From the NCBI GenBank assembly GCA_030248225.1, contig JASANE010007451.1, forward strand, positions 1 through 64,000: a stretch of DNA of 64,000 bases. The letters run 5' to 3'. Made by a program: the position numbers and the translations under genes. The notes under the pieces were generated by a model, which saw only the letters and a program-made list of their open reading frames with translations, did no database searches and had not been told where the DNA came from. Shown one piece after another: positions 11,826 to 24,388 of the stretch (its first letter is position 1; the number at the start of each line of letters is the position of its first letter). This DNA is from Trileptium ribeirensis. Lineage: Eukaryota; Nematoda; Enoplea; Enoplida; Thoracostomopsidae.

Positions 11826-14274
11826 GAATAAATAACAAACCTTTAATAAATAATACCAATTTGTACTATTGCAAAAGGCGGCAAAGCACGCTTTTTAAAA
11901 CAATGCTTATAGGCGTTCCTAAATATCAACTTTACTGGGTTTCCTCACTTCGTAAAATTTATAAAAATTCTGATTGAACTGAACCGCTATTATTAATTCG
12001 TTTTATTTCTCGTATAAAACTAAAATAATCAAGCCGTTGCCAGGGTTTAAATCCTGAATCTAGCTTTAATATGCAAAAACCATTTTTCTGAATTTCCTTG
12101 AAGAACGTAGATTTGATAGATTTCAGGTTAATTAAAAGAGAACGAGCAGATCGAGCGGAGTTTCCACTGAAGGTTCTAGAGGAAAAAGCGCAAAAATTTG
12201 TTTTTGCCGATTTCCGCTGCTCGTAACTCTTTCCTAGGTCAAAATGACAAGCACATTCTTAAAGGTACTTTGTCTAATCTTGCAACACTGGCACCAAACT
12301 TCCACAGCTTATATCTCGCGACACAGGCTTCTCATTTAAAAGTCAGACGGATAATCAACTCACCAAGATCTGCCGCGTTGTAGAAAATGACGTTTTGCGG
12401 GATCACTCCCTGGGTCGCTTTGGGTCTGAATATGGCTCGTCGACTGTTCGCCAAAAATAACGATTTTTCAATTTTCGGTATGTTATATTGCGTTTTACCT
12501 TACAACGTGTGTCTATTAGGATATCAAGTACGCTGGACGCTGTGATTTTGTTAAGTTTAGCTTGACTATGTTATTCTTTTTCCTCGCATTTCAAGGAATT
12601 TTGCGGTCGACGAACCCGATGCCGATTTGTAATCCCTTTTCATTTGTTTACTTATATATGTGCTACGTGCAGGAAATCAAGAATGGTCTATAAAGAATTT
12701 CCGGAGCAACGAATAAAATTATTATGTTATTTAGATTCTAGTACAAATATTTAATGCCTATTCAAATGTTTTCAATGGATTTAAGGTCAGTGAACACGAT
12801 TTCTAGAACATAATTTGTATTCAGTAATTTGGTTTCAGACTCCAATGGTCTATGTATGGGTTGTTTGTACAACAGATACAATGGTTTAACTTATTAGAGA
12901 CCAGCACGAAAACTTCACATTTAGGTAAGCTAGACTTGCGCAACACGAAGCAGCTTTTAAAAAAGGAGCCTTGGAGACACGCTCAGTCGGATGCGTAACC
13001 TGAAAATCTCAATCGTTTAATATGGACTCGGATTTACAGCATAATAAACACATATATTATAAGCCAAATATGACAACAATACTGCAGAAAATGATTACAA
13101 GTTGGTTACAATATTTACGACTAATTATATATCAAATGTTTAATTCCCTCGTTATACAGCAGTAAACGAGTGGACAACGGCTTTCGTTAACTGAAAAAAG
13201 TCTTAACGGCCGTCGTTCGAGCAAATTGTCAAACTGCGGAAGAGCAGCGTGATAATAGGGCTACCATCAGGATCGGGTTCAACCGGACTAAGTGACGAGC
13301 CTAAGAAATATTGAAGGAAACACGAAAGAAGAAATATTCAGATTCGAAGTCAACTCCTACAACTATGTCAACTACGAAAAGCTCCCCATTATTCCGTTTT
13401 GGAAAACGTTTTCAGGCAAGACCAATCTCGGCTCTACAGCATCCCAGAGGCATTTGAACTAAATGAAACACCAAATTGTCAAGATATGACCGTGAACGTC
13501 TAATTGAGCAAACCTCAATTCAGAGAGAATCCAGATAAAGCAATTCTCAATAAGCAAAGTCCGCATTAATCATGCGCCACACAACAGTGGAATTTATAAC
13601 AACTCTGTTACAGTCATTTGCGACAATTGTTTGACCAATGGACAGATTTCGTCTTCTGATGTCTCTGATGGCATTTTCAGGATGAAACATGTATGGATAG
13701 TCGCACTTATTTCCAAATATTACGGGTGCAGATACATTAATTACCGCTGGGTAAACTCAAATATTAGTTCAGCAATAAAACCGGGTTGACCCTCCAGGTC
13801 GCCAATTCAAAGACAGATATATCCGCGTAATGTTCTATGTCATAAGTAAGGTTTAACAATTATCATTAACAGATTTCGACAGATACCACTACTACCAAGA
13901 TACAAAGTCAAACAGGACATATTACAGACCAATAGTTGCAAACGTTTTCGCTAAACCTACATGAAATTGGTTAATATAGCGTCGCTGCGGGGGTGACGCA
14001 TCGCCCTGTCATTTACTGATTTTTTTCACTTTGCTTATAGCGGACTAGTATTTGACTGTTACTCCTGGGAAATATTTGAGTATTTCTTTCAGAACATGAA
14101 ATACATGAATAAGCGGTATCGCCGTACCATTATTTTTAAAACCCACTCACATACTAGCTCTGGGCCTGGAATACTTCAACTTTAGGCTTATGATAAGACT
14201 TTCTACCAGTCACTTTTCTGCGGTGTATATGCATGGATTAACTTGTACACCATCGGGCCCTTTCTAACCACATA

Positions 14275-14390
14275 TTAACTGCGACCTCCCAGATCACTGA
14301 GGGTCGCATTTCATAAAAACGTATCCTGCCGCCATAAATGTGCCGATATGGCGATGTATGGAGTCAACATATCGGGACGCTACTAAGCAG
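14275..14390 (+). repeat. Two-hairpin module, copy 6
   Basis: Hairpin 1 is perfect. Hairpin 2 is CCGATATG with CATATCGG (8 of 8), an A-T pair where copy 7 has G-C. Confidence 0.8.
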
Positions 14391-14925
14391 AATAAGTTAA
14401 CCATCCTTTAATACAATCATCATAATGTACAATTGCAAAAAGGCGACGAAACAGATTTTATGCCGCAATACATATACAAGTTCCTAAATATCAACTTTAC
14501 CACGTTTCGTCGATTACGAAAAATATTAAAAATTATTGATTAAACTCAACCGCTCTAATTCGTCTTTATTTCTGGTATAAACTAAAATTAATCTAGCCGC
14601 TAGAACGGTTGAAATCTTTGATAAACTTTAATGCAAAAATCATTATTTCGAATTTCTTTGAAGGTGCATTTGACAGATTTCAGTTTAATTATAATTGAGT
14701 GAGCAGATCGAGCGGAGTTTCCACTGAAAATACTTGAGGGAAAATTGTGAAAATTTGTTTTTCAATTTCCCCCGCGAGTAACTCCTTCCTGGGTCAAAAT
14801 AACAAGCATATTTTAAGAGTTTTTTCCTAATCTGGCCACGCTGGTACCAGACTTCTACCGCCCATATCACGCGACACAGGCTTCGAGTTTAAAAACATAG
14901 ACGGAGAATCAGCTCATCGAGATCA

Positions 14926-15105
14926 CTACGAGAATCACTGGATCACACCAGACCGCTCGCAAAGCCCAACCCGCACAAAAGCACAAACAAAAGTTAAGGC
15001 CCAAATAAAAGATTTAAAAAAAATTAAGGAACAAAGGACAAAATTTAATTAAAACAACGAAACAAAAACAAAACACACCCCCAACAAAAAAAAAAAAGAA
15101 TCGGC
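14926..15105. other. A-rich junction sequence
   Basis: At the right edge of the duplication the expected repeat sequence is replaced by an A-rich, T-poor stretch with poly-A runs. It resembles low-quality or low-complexity filler. Homology to the repeat family resumes at atcggcctattttgctcc. Confidence 0.5.
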
Positions 15106-15440
15106 CTATTTTGCTCCGGTGATTGTTTCTTTTGTTGAAAAAGCTTGAACCAGTTATAACGTGTCCACTTTCGTCATAAACAATTTTGTCGTCTGCACCG
15201 CCTTATGGCACCGAAATATCAGCTTCATTTACGTTATTCGTAACAGATCTTTCGCAAAGTTGGAAAAGAATAAATTTTCTTTACTGAATTTCGGAAAAAT
15301 AGGGCTTTTAAAAATAACCAGGTATTCTTCTCGCAAAGCCAGAAGAAAAACATATGCTGCTACGATACTTGTGCAACCAAATCTCGGGAACGGGATACTT
15401 TGGAACTACAATATTTGCAGCTCTGAATGTGGTTAAAACA
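15104..15440 (+). repeat. Dispersed repeat block Q, copy 1
   Basis: The block begins with atcggcctattttgctcc, followed by gtgattgtttc, and continues through ttactgaatttcggaaaaat. Related copies are at 17,408, 19,528 and 22,021. A 91-codon frame is open here and partly in the 22-kb copy but is frameshifted at 19.7 kb, so coding is unlikely. Confidence 0.75.
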
Positions 15441-15569
15441 TCTTTGTAATAGTCGATTTACCTAAATAACAGCGCGAAAGTTAACAGATCCATCAGAGCT
15501 TCATTGTGCACTGACGCCTCATTTTCGTTATTCGTACTCATATGGGCATAGGGGTTGTACCTTCTAAAA

Positions 15570-15770
15570 CGTCGTTCATCCACCTCGGCGCAAAGCTAAA
15601 TGCACCCCCCATCCACACAGGTGCCGATACGACTCTGACAGCGCCGCAGGCGCCGAAAGTTCCGCACCTCTACCTCTCCAGGCTACTATGCACCTGAGAC
15701 CCCGGAGCTGTTGCCTCGGACCTCGCGCATGTATGATTTTCATCGCTACCATCTTCATGTTGGGCGTGGT
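15570..15770. other. GC-richer insertion into the repeat mosaic
   Basis: This ~200-bp block has a base composition unlike its flanks (caccccccatccacacagg, gcgccgcaggcgccg) and no counterpart in the other units. No family or gene is recognised. Confidence 0.4.
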
Positions 15771-15776
15771 ATACCA

Positions 15777-15870
15777 TTTTTTATTGGATTACTTTGTGTA
15801 GAGATTAACAGCCAAGTGTTTTCAGTTTTTATTGGATTACTTTGTGTAGAGATTAACAGCCAAGTGTTTT
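15777..15870 (+). repeat. 46-bp direct repeat, two copies
   Basis: tttttattggattactttgt followed by agagattaacagcc is perfectly repeated head to tail. It is a recent local tandem duplication. Confidence 0.9.
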
Positions 15871-16006
15871 CGTTATATTTTATTGTAAAACACATTATAT
15901 ATTAGGATTCACTACTTTCCAGTCTCAACAACGGCCGCTGAATATTAGGAAACGCTACTCTCAAGTATACATTGTATCAAAAACTCATTTACCCTTTTAA
16001 ACACCA

Positions 16007-16115
16007 TTAACTCGACCTCCAAATCGTTGGGCGCATTTCATAAAAACGTATCTGCCGCCATAAATGAGCGATGTGGTGATGGTTGGACTCAACACATCAA
16101 GCTGCTGGTAAGCAG
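16007..16115 (+). repeat. Two-hairpin module, copy 7
   Basis: Hairpin 1 is eroded (a G is lost in the left arm). Hairpin 2 pairs GATGTGGTGA with TCAACACATC (9 of 10). Confidence 0.75.
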
Positions 16116-17407
16116 ATAATAAATAACCAACCTTTAATAAATAATACAATTGTACAATTGACAAAGGCGGCGAAGCACGTTTTTTAAAACAATATTTATA
16201 AGCATTCCTAAATATCATCTTTACGGGGTTTCGTCAATTACGTACAATTAAAAAATTATTGATTAAAAACTGAACCGCTTTTATTAAATCGTTTTATTTC
16301 TGGCATAAAACTAAAATGATCAAGCTGCCAAGGTTAAATTCCTGAATGTAACTTTAATATGCAAAAATCATTTTTATCCATTTCTTTGAACAACGTAGAT
16401 TTGATAGATTTCAGGTTAATTAAAAGAGAACGAGCAGATCGAGCGGAGTTTCCACTGAAGGTACTAGAGGGAAAATCGCAAAAAATTTTTTTGCCGATTT
16501 CCGCTGCTCGTAACTCTTTCCTAGGTCAAAATGACAAGCACATTCTGAAGGGTACTTTGTCTAATCTTGCCACACTGGCACCAAACTTCCACAGCTTATA
16601 TCTCGCGACTCAGGTTTCTCATTTAAAAGTCAGACGGATAATCAACTCATAAAGATTTACCGCGTTGTAGAAAAGGACGTTTTGTGAGATCACTCCCTGG
16701 GCCGCTCTGGGTCTGAATATAGCTCGCCGACTGTTCGCCAGAAATAGCGATTTTTTTATTTCAGTATGTTACATTGCGTTTTACCTTACAACGAGTGTCT
16801 ATTAGGATATCAAGTGCGCTGAATGCTGTGATTTTGTTAAGTTTTAGCTTGACTATTTATTCCTTTTCATCGTATTTAAAGGGATTTGCGGTCACGAACC
16901 CAGCCAAATTTGAATCCCTTTTCATTTGTTTAATTATATACGTGCTACGTGCAGGATATCGAGAATGGTCTATATAGTTTTGTCTGAGCTATGGATAAAA
17001 TGATTATGTTATTTAGATTCTAGTACAAATATTTAATGCCTATTCAGATGATTTCAATGGATTTAAGGTCAGTGAACACGGTTTATAGAATATCATTTGT
17101 ATTAGTGATTTGGTTTCGGCCTCAAAGGTCTATGTATGGGTTGTTTGTACAACGGATACAATGGTTTACTAATTAGAGACCAGCACGGAAATTATCCGTT
17201 TAGTTGTTTTTACGAGTTTAGGGTTACGATCTTTCAGTGTTTTCAATTGGTCAGTGTTCTAGAAGTTTTATTTAGAGTGGTGTATACCTGAAATACAACC
17301 TGTTATACGTGACTATACACGATAACATAAACAAAAATATTGTTACCCCATTTCACCATCGCATGAGAGATACTAAAATTTTTAAGAGAGAGTGAAAACT
17401 TGTTTAG

Positions 17408-17720
17408 AATCAGCCTATTTTGCTCGGGTGATTGTTTCTTTTTTTGAGAGAGCTCGAACAAATTATGGCGTGTTCGCTTGTGGTCTACACAAGACCGCCG
17501 GAATGGCCCCCCAATAGCAGCTTTATCTACTTTATTCGTTTAGATCTTACGGAAATTTCTGAAAGAATAAATTGGCTTGACTAGATTTCGGAAAAATATT
17601 GGTTCTTAAAATAACCATGCATTCGTCTCGTAAAACCCAAAAAACATATATTTTTAGCAAACCCGTTATTAACACCGCAAACGTGATACATTGGAACGGC
17701 CTATTTCATCTTTGAAATGC
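17408..17720 (+). repeat. Dispersed repeat block Q, copy 2
   Basis: The most diverged copy of block Q, with many substitutions and indels against 15,104-15,440. Confidence 0.7.
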
Positions 17721-18208
17721 TTAAACCATCTTTGCATACTTTAGTATTTTCAATAAATAATGGTTTTTGCCTAAATAACCTGGCTGAAGGATCCTAAATT
17801 CTGAGCTATACTCAGATATAGAATAGCCTCTGTAAAAAATACAAAATTTCATTAGTTGCATAGAGCTTAAAAATAACTATAATATAACCAGTCACGAGTT
17901 AACATTTTCAAATATCCACGGTTTTTCCAACCGCTGCGGAGATGACGCCGTACCCTCATATTTTTTGATTTTTTCGATTCCTTCTGGCAGTCTAGTGTTT
18001 GAATTTGTTTCCAGAAGTTTTTTCTTTCAAAAATAAAGTATAAACCAGAGGCATGACCCTATCATTGTTTGAGGAAAGCCACTCACATACTAGCTCATCC
18101 CTAGAACACTTCAGCATTAGGCTTATGATAAGAGCTTGGGCTAGTCAGATAGCTGCGGAGTATATGAATGGTGAACTTGTACGGCCTCGGGCCCTTTCTA
18201 AGCACATA

Positions 18209-18314
18209 TTAACTGCGAACTGAGGGTCGCATTTCATAAAAAACTAGTCTGCCGCCATAAATGTACCGATATGGCGATGTATGGAGTCAACACATCGGGA
18301 CGCTACTAAGCAGA
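18209..18314 (+). repeat. Two-hairpin module, copy 8
   Basis: The loop of hairpin 1 is shortened (tgcgaactgagggtcgca). Hairpin 2 pairs CCGATATG with CACATCGG (7 of 8). Confidence 0.75.
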
Positions 18315-19527
18315 ATAAGTTAACCATCCGTTAATACAATCATCATAATGTACAATTGCAAAAAGGCGACGAAGCAGATTTTATGCCGCAATACATATAC
18401 GAGTTCCTAAATATCAATTTTACCACGTTTCGTCGATTACGAAAAATATTAAAAATTATTGATCAAACTCATCCGCTCCAATTCGTCTTTATTTCTGGTA
18501 TAAACTAAAATTAATCTAGCCGCTAGAACGGTTGAAATCTTTGATAAACTTTAATGCAAAAATCATTATTTTGAATTTCTTTGAAGGTGCATTTGACAGA
18601 TTTCAGTCACTGAAGGTACTTGAGGGAAAATTGTGAAAATTTGTTTTATCAATTTCCCCCGCGAGTAACTCCTTCCTGGGTCAAAATGACGAGCATATTT
18701 TAAGAGTTTTTTCCTAATCTGGCCACGCTGGTACCAGACTTCTACCGCCCATATCACGCGACACAGGCTTCGAATTTAAAAACGTAGAAGACGGAGAATC
18801 AGCTCATCGAGATCTACAATGGTGTTGAGAATGACGTTTTGTTAGATCACACCATAGACCTCTCTGGGTTCGAATGTTGCTCGTGAACCGTTCGTCAGAA
18901 ATAGCGTTTTTAATTTCGATATGTATATGCATGTTTTATCATACAACGAGCGCCTGTCAGGTTATCAAGTGCACTGAATCCGGTGGATTTGTTAAGTGTC
19001 GTTTGACCATGTTATGGTGGTTAAAGGGTTTTACGGTCGGCCAACCCGATTTTCAAAATATAGTGCGTTTTAATTTGTTTGATTATGTGTTACGTGCATG
19101 ACATCTAGAATAACCTACATAAGTTTCTAGGACGAATACTTTATGCCTTTTCAGAGGTTTCCAATGGATATAGGGTAAGTGAATACTGATTTCGAGAATA
19201 TAATTTGTCTCAATTGGTTTTGTCTAAGTGTCTATAAACGATCTATGTATAGGTTGTTGGTGCAACGAATACGTTGGTTCGGTTAACTAGAGACCCAGCA
19301 AAAGTATCTATGTGTTTGCAGTTGTTTTCAATGCGTTTAGGGTCGACAAGCTGTTAGGGTTTTCTGTGGGTCTGGGTTGCCTAGGATTTAGGGTGGTATA
19401 TACAAGAAACGCAGTCTGTTACACGTGATTATATACGATGACAACATAAACAATAACATGGTTGCATCATTTCACCATCGCATGCGAGATAATAATATTT
19501 AGAATGGAGAACGAGAGCTTATATAGA

Positions 19528-19870
19528 ATCGGCCTATTTTGCTCCGGTGATTGTTTCTTTTGTTGAAAAAGCTTGACCCAGTTATAACGTGTCCGCTTTC
19601 CCCATAAACAATTTTGTCGTCTGGACCGCTGAATGGCCACCGAAATATCAGTTTCATTTACGTTATTCGTAACATATCTTTCGCAAAGTTGAAAAAAGAA
19701 TAAATTTTCTTTACTGAATTTCGGAAAAATAGGGCTTTTAAAATAACCAGGTATTCGTCTCGCAAAGCCAAAAGAAAAATATATGCTGCTACCATACCTG
19801 TACAACCAAACCCTGGGAACGTGATTCTTTGGAATGGCTATATTTGCAGCTCTAAAAATGCTTAACACAT
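19528..19870 (+). repeat. Dispersed repeat block Q, copy 3
   Basis: Close to copy 4. A one-base deletion in the cttttaaaataacc tract breaks the frame that is open at 15.2 kb. Confidence 0.75.
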
Positions 19871-20657
19871 CTTTCCAATAATCGTAGCTGTTTTCAATAA
19901 ATAATGGTTGTTACCCAAATAACCTGGATCAAAGTCAACAGATGTTTTGGTTTTCCCATGGCTTCCAGGTCGAGGTCTCTCAAATAGTGATATTTTATAG
20001 ACAGGACAAATATGTAGACTTAAGCGAGGTCAAGCGATACTTGAATGTATCAAATGCTAAAGTTAACATTTTTATAATTAAGGGTTCTCTATTTGCCAGG
20101 TGTTGAAATTTTAACCGTTTGTATTTCGTTGCGTACGGTGCTGTTGGTTGGTAGTTTACAGTAATTTGTTTGATCTTCTAAGCCGGAACTAGGGCGCCGA
20201 AAAGTCCCAAATTGCGGAAGACACTCAGATGTCAAAGGCCTTCTCGCAAAAAACACAAAATTTGTCCAGGCACTCAGTGCATAAAAAGAAGTGTATAGCA
20301 CTAAAAACAACCGTAATACAACCAGTTACGAGTTCAACATTTTTAAATATTCAACGGTTATTCTCTCCAGCAGGTGCGGAGGTGATGCAGCACTCTCACA
20401 TTTTATGATTTTTTCGATTCTTTCTTGCAGTCTAGTGTTTGAATTTGTTTCCAAAAAATTATTTTTCTTTCTTTCAGAAAATGAAATATAAACCAGAGGC
20501 ATGGCCTTACCATTGTTTGAAGAAAGCCACTCACATACTAGCTCCGGCTATAAAACACTTCACGTTTAGGCTTATGATAAGAGCTTGGGCCAGTCAGATA
20601 GCGACGGTGTATATGCATGTTGAACTTGTCCAGCCTCGGGTTATTTCTGAGCACATA

Positions 20658-20772
20658 TTAACTGCGACCTCCCAGATTACTGAGGGTCGCATTTCATAAA
20701 AACTAGTCTGCCGCCATAAATGAGCCAACAAGGTGATGTATGAAGTCACCACATCGGGCCGCTACGAAGAAG
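20658..20772 (+). repeat. Two-hairpin module, copy 9
   Basis: Hairpin 1 is perfect. Hairpin 2 retains GGTGA with TCACC. The right arm of the outer helix is damaged (gaagaagaa). Confidence 0.75.
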
Positions 20773-22020
20773 AATAAGTTAAACCTTTAATACAATCATA
20801 ATGTACAATTGAAAAAAGGCGACAAAGCAGATTTTAGGATGAAATGAATATAGATGTTCCTAAATATCAACTTTACCACGTTTCGTCGCTTACGTAAAAT
20901 ATGAAAAATTATTGATCAAACTCAACTGATTAATTTTTCTTATTTCTGGTATAAACTTAAAAATGATCAAGCCGCTGCAAGGGTTGGAATCTTGAATATT
21001 AAACTTCAATGCAAATATAATTTCTCTGAATTTATTTGAACGTGAATTTGGCAACTTTCAGTTTAATTAAAACGGAGCGAGCAGATTGAGCAGAGTTTCC
21101 ACTTAAGGAACTAGAGGAAAAATCGTGAAAATTTGTTTTTGTCAATTTCCGCCGCGAGTAACTCATTCCTGGGCCAATATGACAAGCACATTTTTAAGCG
21201 TTCTTTGCCTAATCTGGCCACGCTTTTACCAGGCTTGCGCAGCCCATATCTCGCGACACAGGCTTCGAGTTTAAAAATGTAGACGGAGAATCAGCTCATC
21301 GATAACTACAATGTTGTTGAGAATCACGTTTTGCGGGACCACACCATAGACCGCTTTGGGTTCGAATATGTCTCGTCGACCGTTCGCCAGAAATAGCGTT
21401 TTTTTGTAATTTCGATATGTATATGCGTGTTTTACCATACAGCTAGTGTCTGTAGGTCATCTAGTCCGCTGAATACAGTGAATTTGTTAAATCGAGCTTG
21501 ATCATATCATGGTGTTTAAAGGGTTTTACGGTCGACCAAACCGATTTTCAAAATATAGTGCCTTTTCGTTTGTTTGATTATATGTTACGTACATGACATC
21601 TACAATAAGCTACATAGCTTACAAGGACGAATATTTTATGCCTTTTCAGAGGTTTTCAATGGATATAGAATCAGTGAATACCGATTTCGAGAACATAACT
21701 TGTCTTCAGTGGTTTTGTCTAGGGCTCCATAATCGGTCTATGTATAGGTTGTTGGTGCTACGGATACGTTGGTTTGGTTAACTAGAGACCTAGCACGAAA
21801 ATTTTATGTGTTTGCAATTGTTTTGGTTGAATTTAGGGTCGACAAGCTGTTAGGGTTTTCTGTGGGTCAGGGTTCTACAGGATTTAGGGTGGTATATACA
21901 TGAAATGCAGCCTGTTACACGTGATTATACAAGATGACAACATCAACAATAACATGCTTGCTCCATTTCACCATCGCATGCGAAATAATATTTAAAATTT
22001 AGAACGAGAGTTTATATAGA

Positions 22021-22365
22021 ATCGGCCAATTTTGCTGCGGTGATTGTTTCTTTTCTTGGAAAAGCTTGAACCAGTTATAACGTGTCCGCTTTCCCCATAA
22101 ACAATTTTGTCGTCTGGACCGCTGAATGGCCACCGAAATATCAGTTTCATTTACGTTATTCGTAACATATCTTTCGCAAAGTTGGAAAAAGAATAAATTT
22201 TCTTTACTGAATTTCGGAAAAATAGGGCTTTTAAAAATAATCTGGTCTTCGTCTCGCAAAGCCAAAAGAAAAACATATGCTGCTACCATACCTGTGCAAC
22301 CAAACCTCGGGAACGTGATACTTTGGAATGGCTATATTTGCAGCTGTAAAAATGTTTAACACATC
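22021..22365 (+). repeat. Dispersed repeat block Q, copy 4
   Basis: It ends just before the left boundary of the right 5-kb duplication copy. A short direct repeat (ctacatgttacatatctac / ctacttgttacatatcta) marks the boundary at 22,421-22,455. Confidence 0.75.
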
Positions 22366-24272
22366 TTTCTAATGATCGTAGCTGTTTTCAATAAATAATG
22401 GTTGTTACTAATCTACATGTTACATATCTACTAATCTACTTGTTACATATCTAATAATATTTTACTAGCTGCAGGTGGAGTTTTCCGTATTTTACCTGTA
22501 ACATCGTTATATTCACCAATAAGTCAACTATAAATATATAATGCCGTTTTGTGCTTTTGTTATTATTGAAAATCAAGAATTAAAATAGTATTCATTTTGT
22601 AAAGAATTGTATTGAATTATTTGAATGGCTGACTGTCACCATACTGCTGTCGGTCGCTGTCACTCGTGCTTGTATTAGGGTATGACTGAGTTACATTTGT
22701 CAAAATCATTAAAACGAGAACAACACAAAACCATATTCTAATTCGTAAATTATGACTTGAAATCGATGTAACAAACGAGTTTTTTAGAATTAAAAAATCA
22801 TTAGTTGTATACATTTTTACTCTATCCTAATTTATTATATCCATTCAACCTACAAACTTAATTATATACATATAAATGTCTTAAACGTTGTATTTATACA
22901 TGAGTTAGTTATATATTAAAAAACGAATAAATATATGCATGCAATTAGTGTTGGGCATCAGTTAGAAATGCCATCGGCCGGCCATTTAAACAAGAATTGA
23001 AGGTTATCGCGGCCGTCGGCAATCAATTTTCTTCCGCTAAACGGTCGCGAAAGCCATTGGTCAGCAGTTGTCAGCCGTCGTTGGGCCGGCCAACTATGGG
23101 TTTGCTGCTGTAAACCAAATGAATTTCAAACCAGAGTACTGGAACATTTTGATGATTGTGTGTAAACGCCAATACCGATATGCAAAGAATTTTGTACCGT
23201 CTAGTACCGTATAGCCTGCCTAAGCGTAGTATTCGGCACTGTCGCCAATTAATTTTACGGCTTGAAAAACTTTCGCATGAAAATTGATCAAATTTTCAAA
23301 CAAATGCTGAAGAAGCATTTGCGAACATTAATTTCATATCGTAATAAGAAAAACTTCTTGGCTGTCAAATTTTATAAAGATTTTTTCAACATTGCAAGAA
23401 ACTAAGATTCGATAAAATACCAACCCCTAACATGTGTTTAAGCTTACATAACACATTAAGTATATATGGCATAACAATGCCGCAATTATGTACTTCCTTG
23501 GGATGTTGCTGCATGGCAGCCAAATCTCTTAATAGAACTTGCGCAATACGTATCAAAACCATGGTTTTCATTTGCTGCATTACTTAATTTTAACAGCACA
23601 GCAACACAATTTCCGTGAAGCCAAGAATAAGCCATCTCAGCATAAAACACAGGTGATATATTCTACCCGCACTGTGGTAATTATCAAAGAAAATTGAAGG
23701 AAACAATAATATTACATATGGAACCGTGGCAAGCTGCAAGATGATCTGTGCCACGCCTGAGAGAAATTGAAGTGAAAGAGAAGAATATGGTCGGGTTAGC
23801 AACATGAACATGTATGAATGTTCATTCGAACTGCACAACAATAGTTACAAAAACTACATACATAGGTGCCACCCGGTAAATTGGCTCCAAATACGTATAT
23901 ACTTTTGTCATTATACATTCGCATCAAATACAGTTACAATTATATATAATTACATCATATGAACAGTTTATATATATAGTTCAACGATAAAATCCTCAAT
24001 AAATGGTTTTCTTTATCATCCATGGCATTTATTTTGTCTATTAAATAGCTTGGTACATTGTCTATAACCACCCTCACTAAAACATTAATACCGAGACATG
24101 TGTGTGCGATCTTGCTGTCGTCAAGCAAGCCATTGTCATTCGGGTCTTACAATGCCACGATGACTCACTGAAAATAGACTACTACCATTCATACGACACA
24201 GTCCCGTTGATATCTACACAAACGTACTCGTTCGCCCGTCTTAAACCGAAGATTACCCTTTCGAAACGCCTA

Positions 24273-24388
24273 TTAACTGCGACCTCCCAGATCACTGAGG
24301 GTCGCATTTCAATAAAACTTATCTGCCGCCACAGATGAGCCAATATGGTGATGGTTGGAGTCACCACATCGAGCTGCTGGTAAGCAGA
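24273..24388 (+). repeat. Two-hairpin module, copy 10
   Basis: Duplicate of copy 5 within the 5-kb duplication; all three helices are kept. Confidence 0.8.

Larger units (their letters stand above)
9904..14925 (+). repeat. 5.0-kb segmental duplication, left copy
   Basis: This segment is repeated at 22,467-27,476 in the same orientation, with an offset of about 12.56 kb. Differences are single bases and small indels. It starts at tagctgcaggtggag and ends near agctcatcgagatc. It contains module copies 5 and 6, a shortened relative of the 2.58-kb unit (10,716-10,860 matches 1,690-2,040 with a ~180-bp internal deletion), and otherwise AT-rich DNA. No gene is recognised; short frames in both copies reflect identity, not selection. 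Confidence 0.93.
15900..22466 (+). repeat. Mosaic of diverged units between the 5-kb copies
   Basis: Three module-bearing units follow each other (modules at 16,007, 18,209 and 20,658). Each is followed by the same series of blocks (gagcggagtttccactgaa; a block with tgacgag/caagcac; cgttcgccagaaatagcg; a block with tagagaccagcac or ctagagacc; block Q). Unit lengths vary from 1.7 to 2.6 kb through indels. No protein-coding gene is recognised. Confidence 0.8.

Noticed and set aside
15161..22359. Conserved peptide in block Q (frame with KNKFSLLNFGKIGLLK)
   Set aside because: Open in two copies but broken by a one-base deletion at 19.7 kb and unrecognisable at 17.5 kb.
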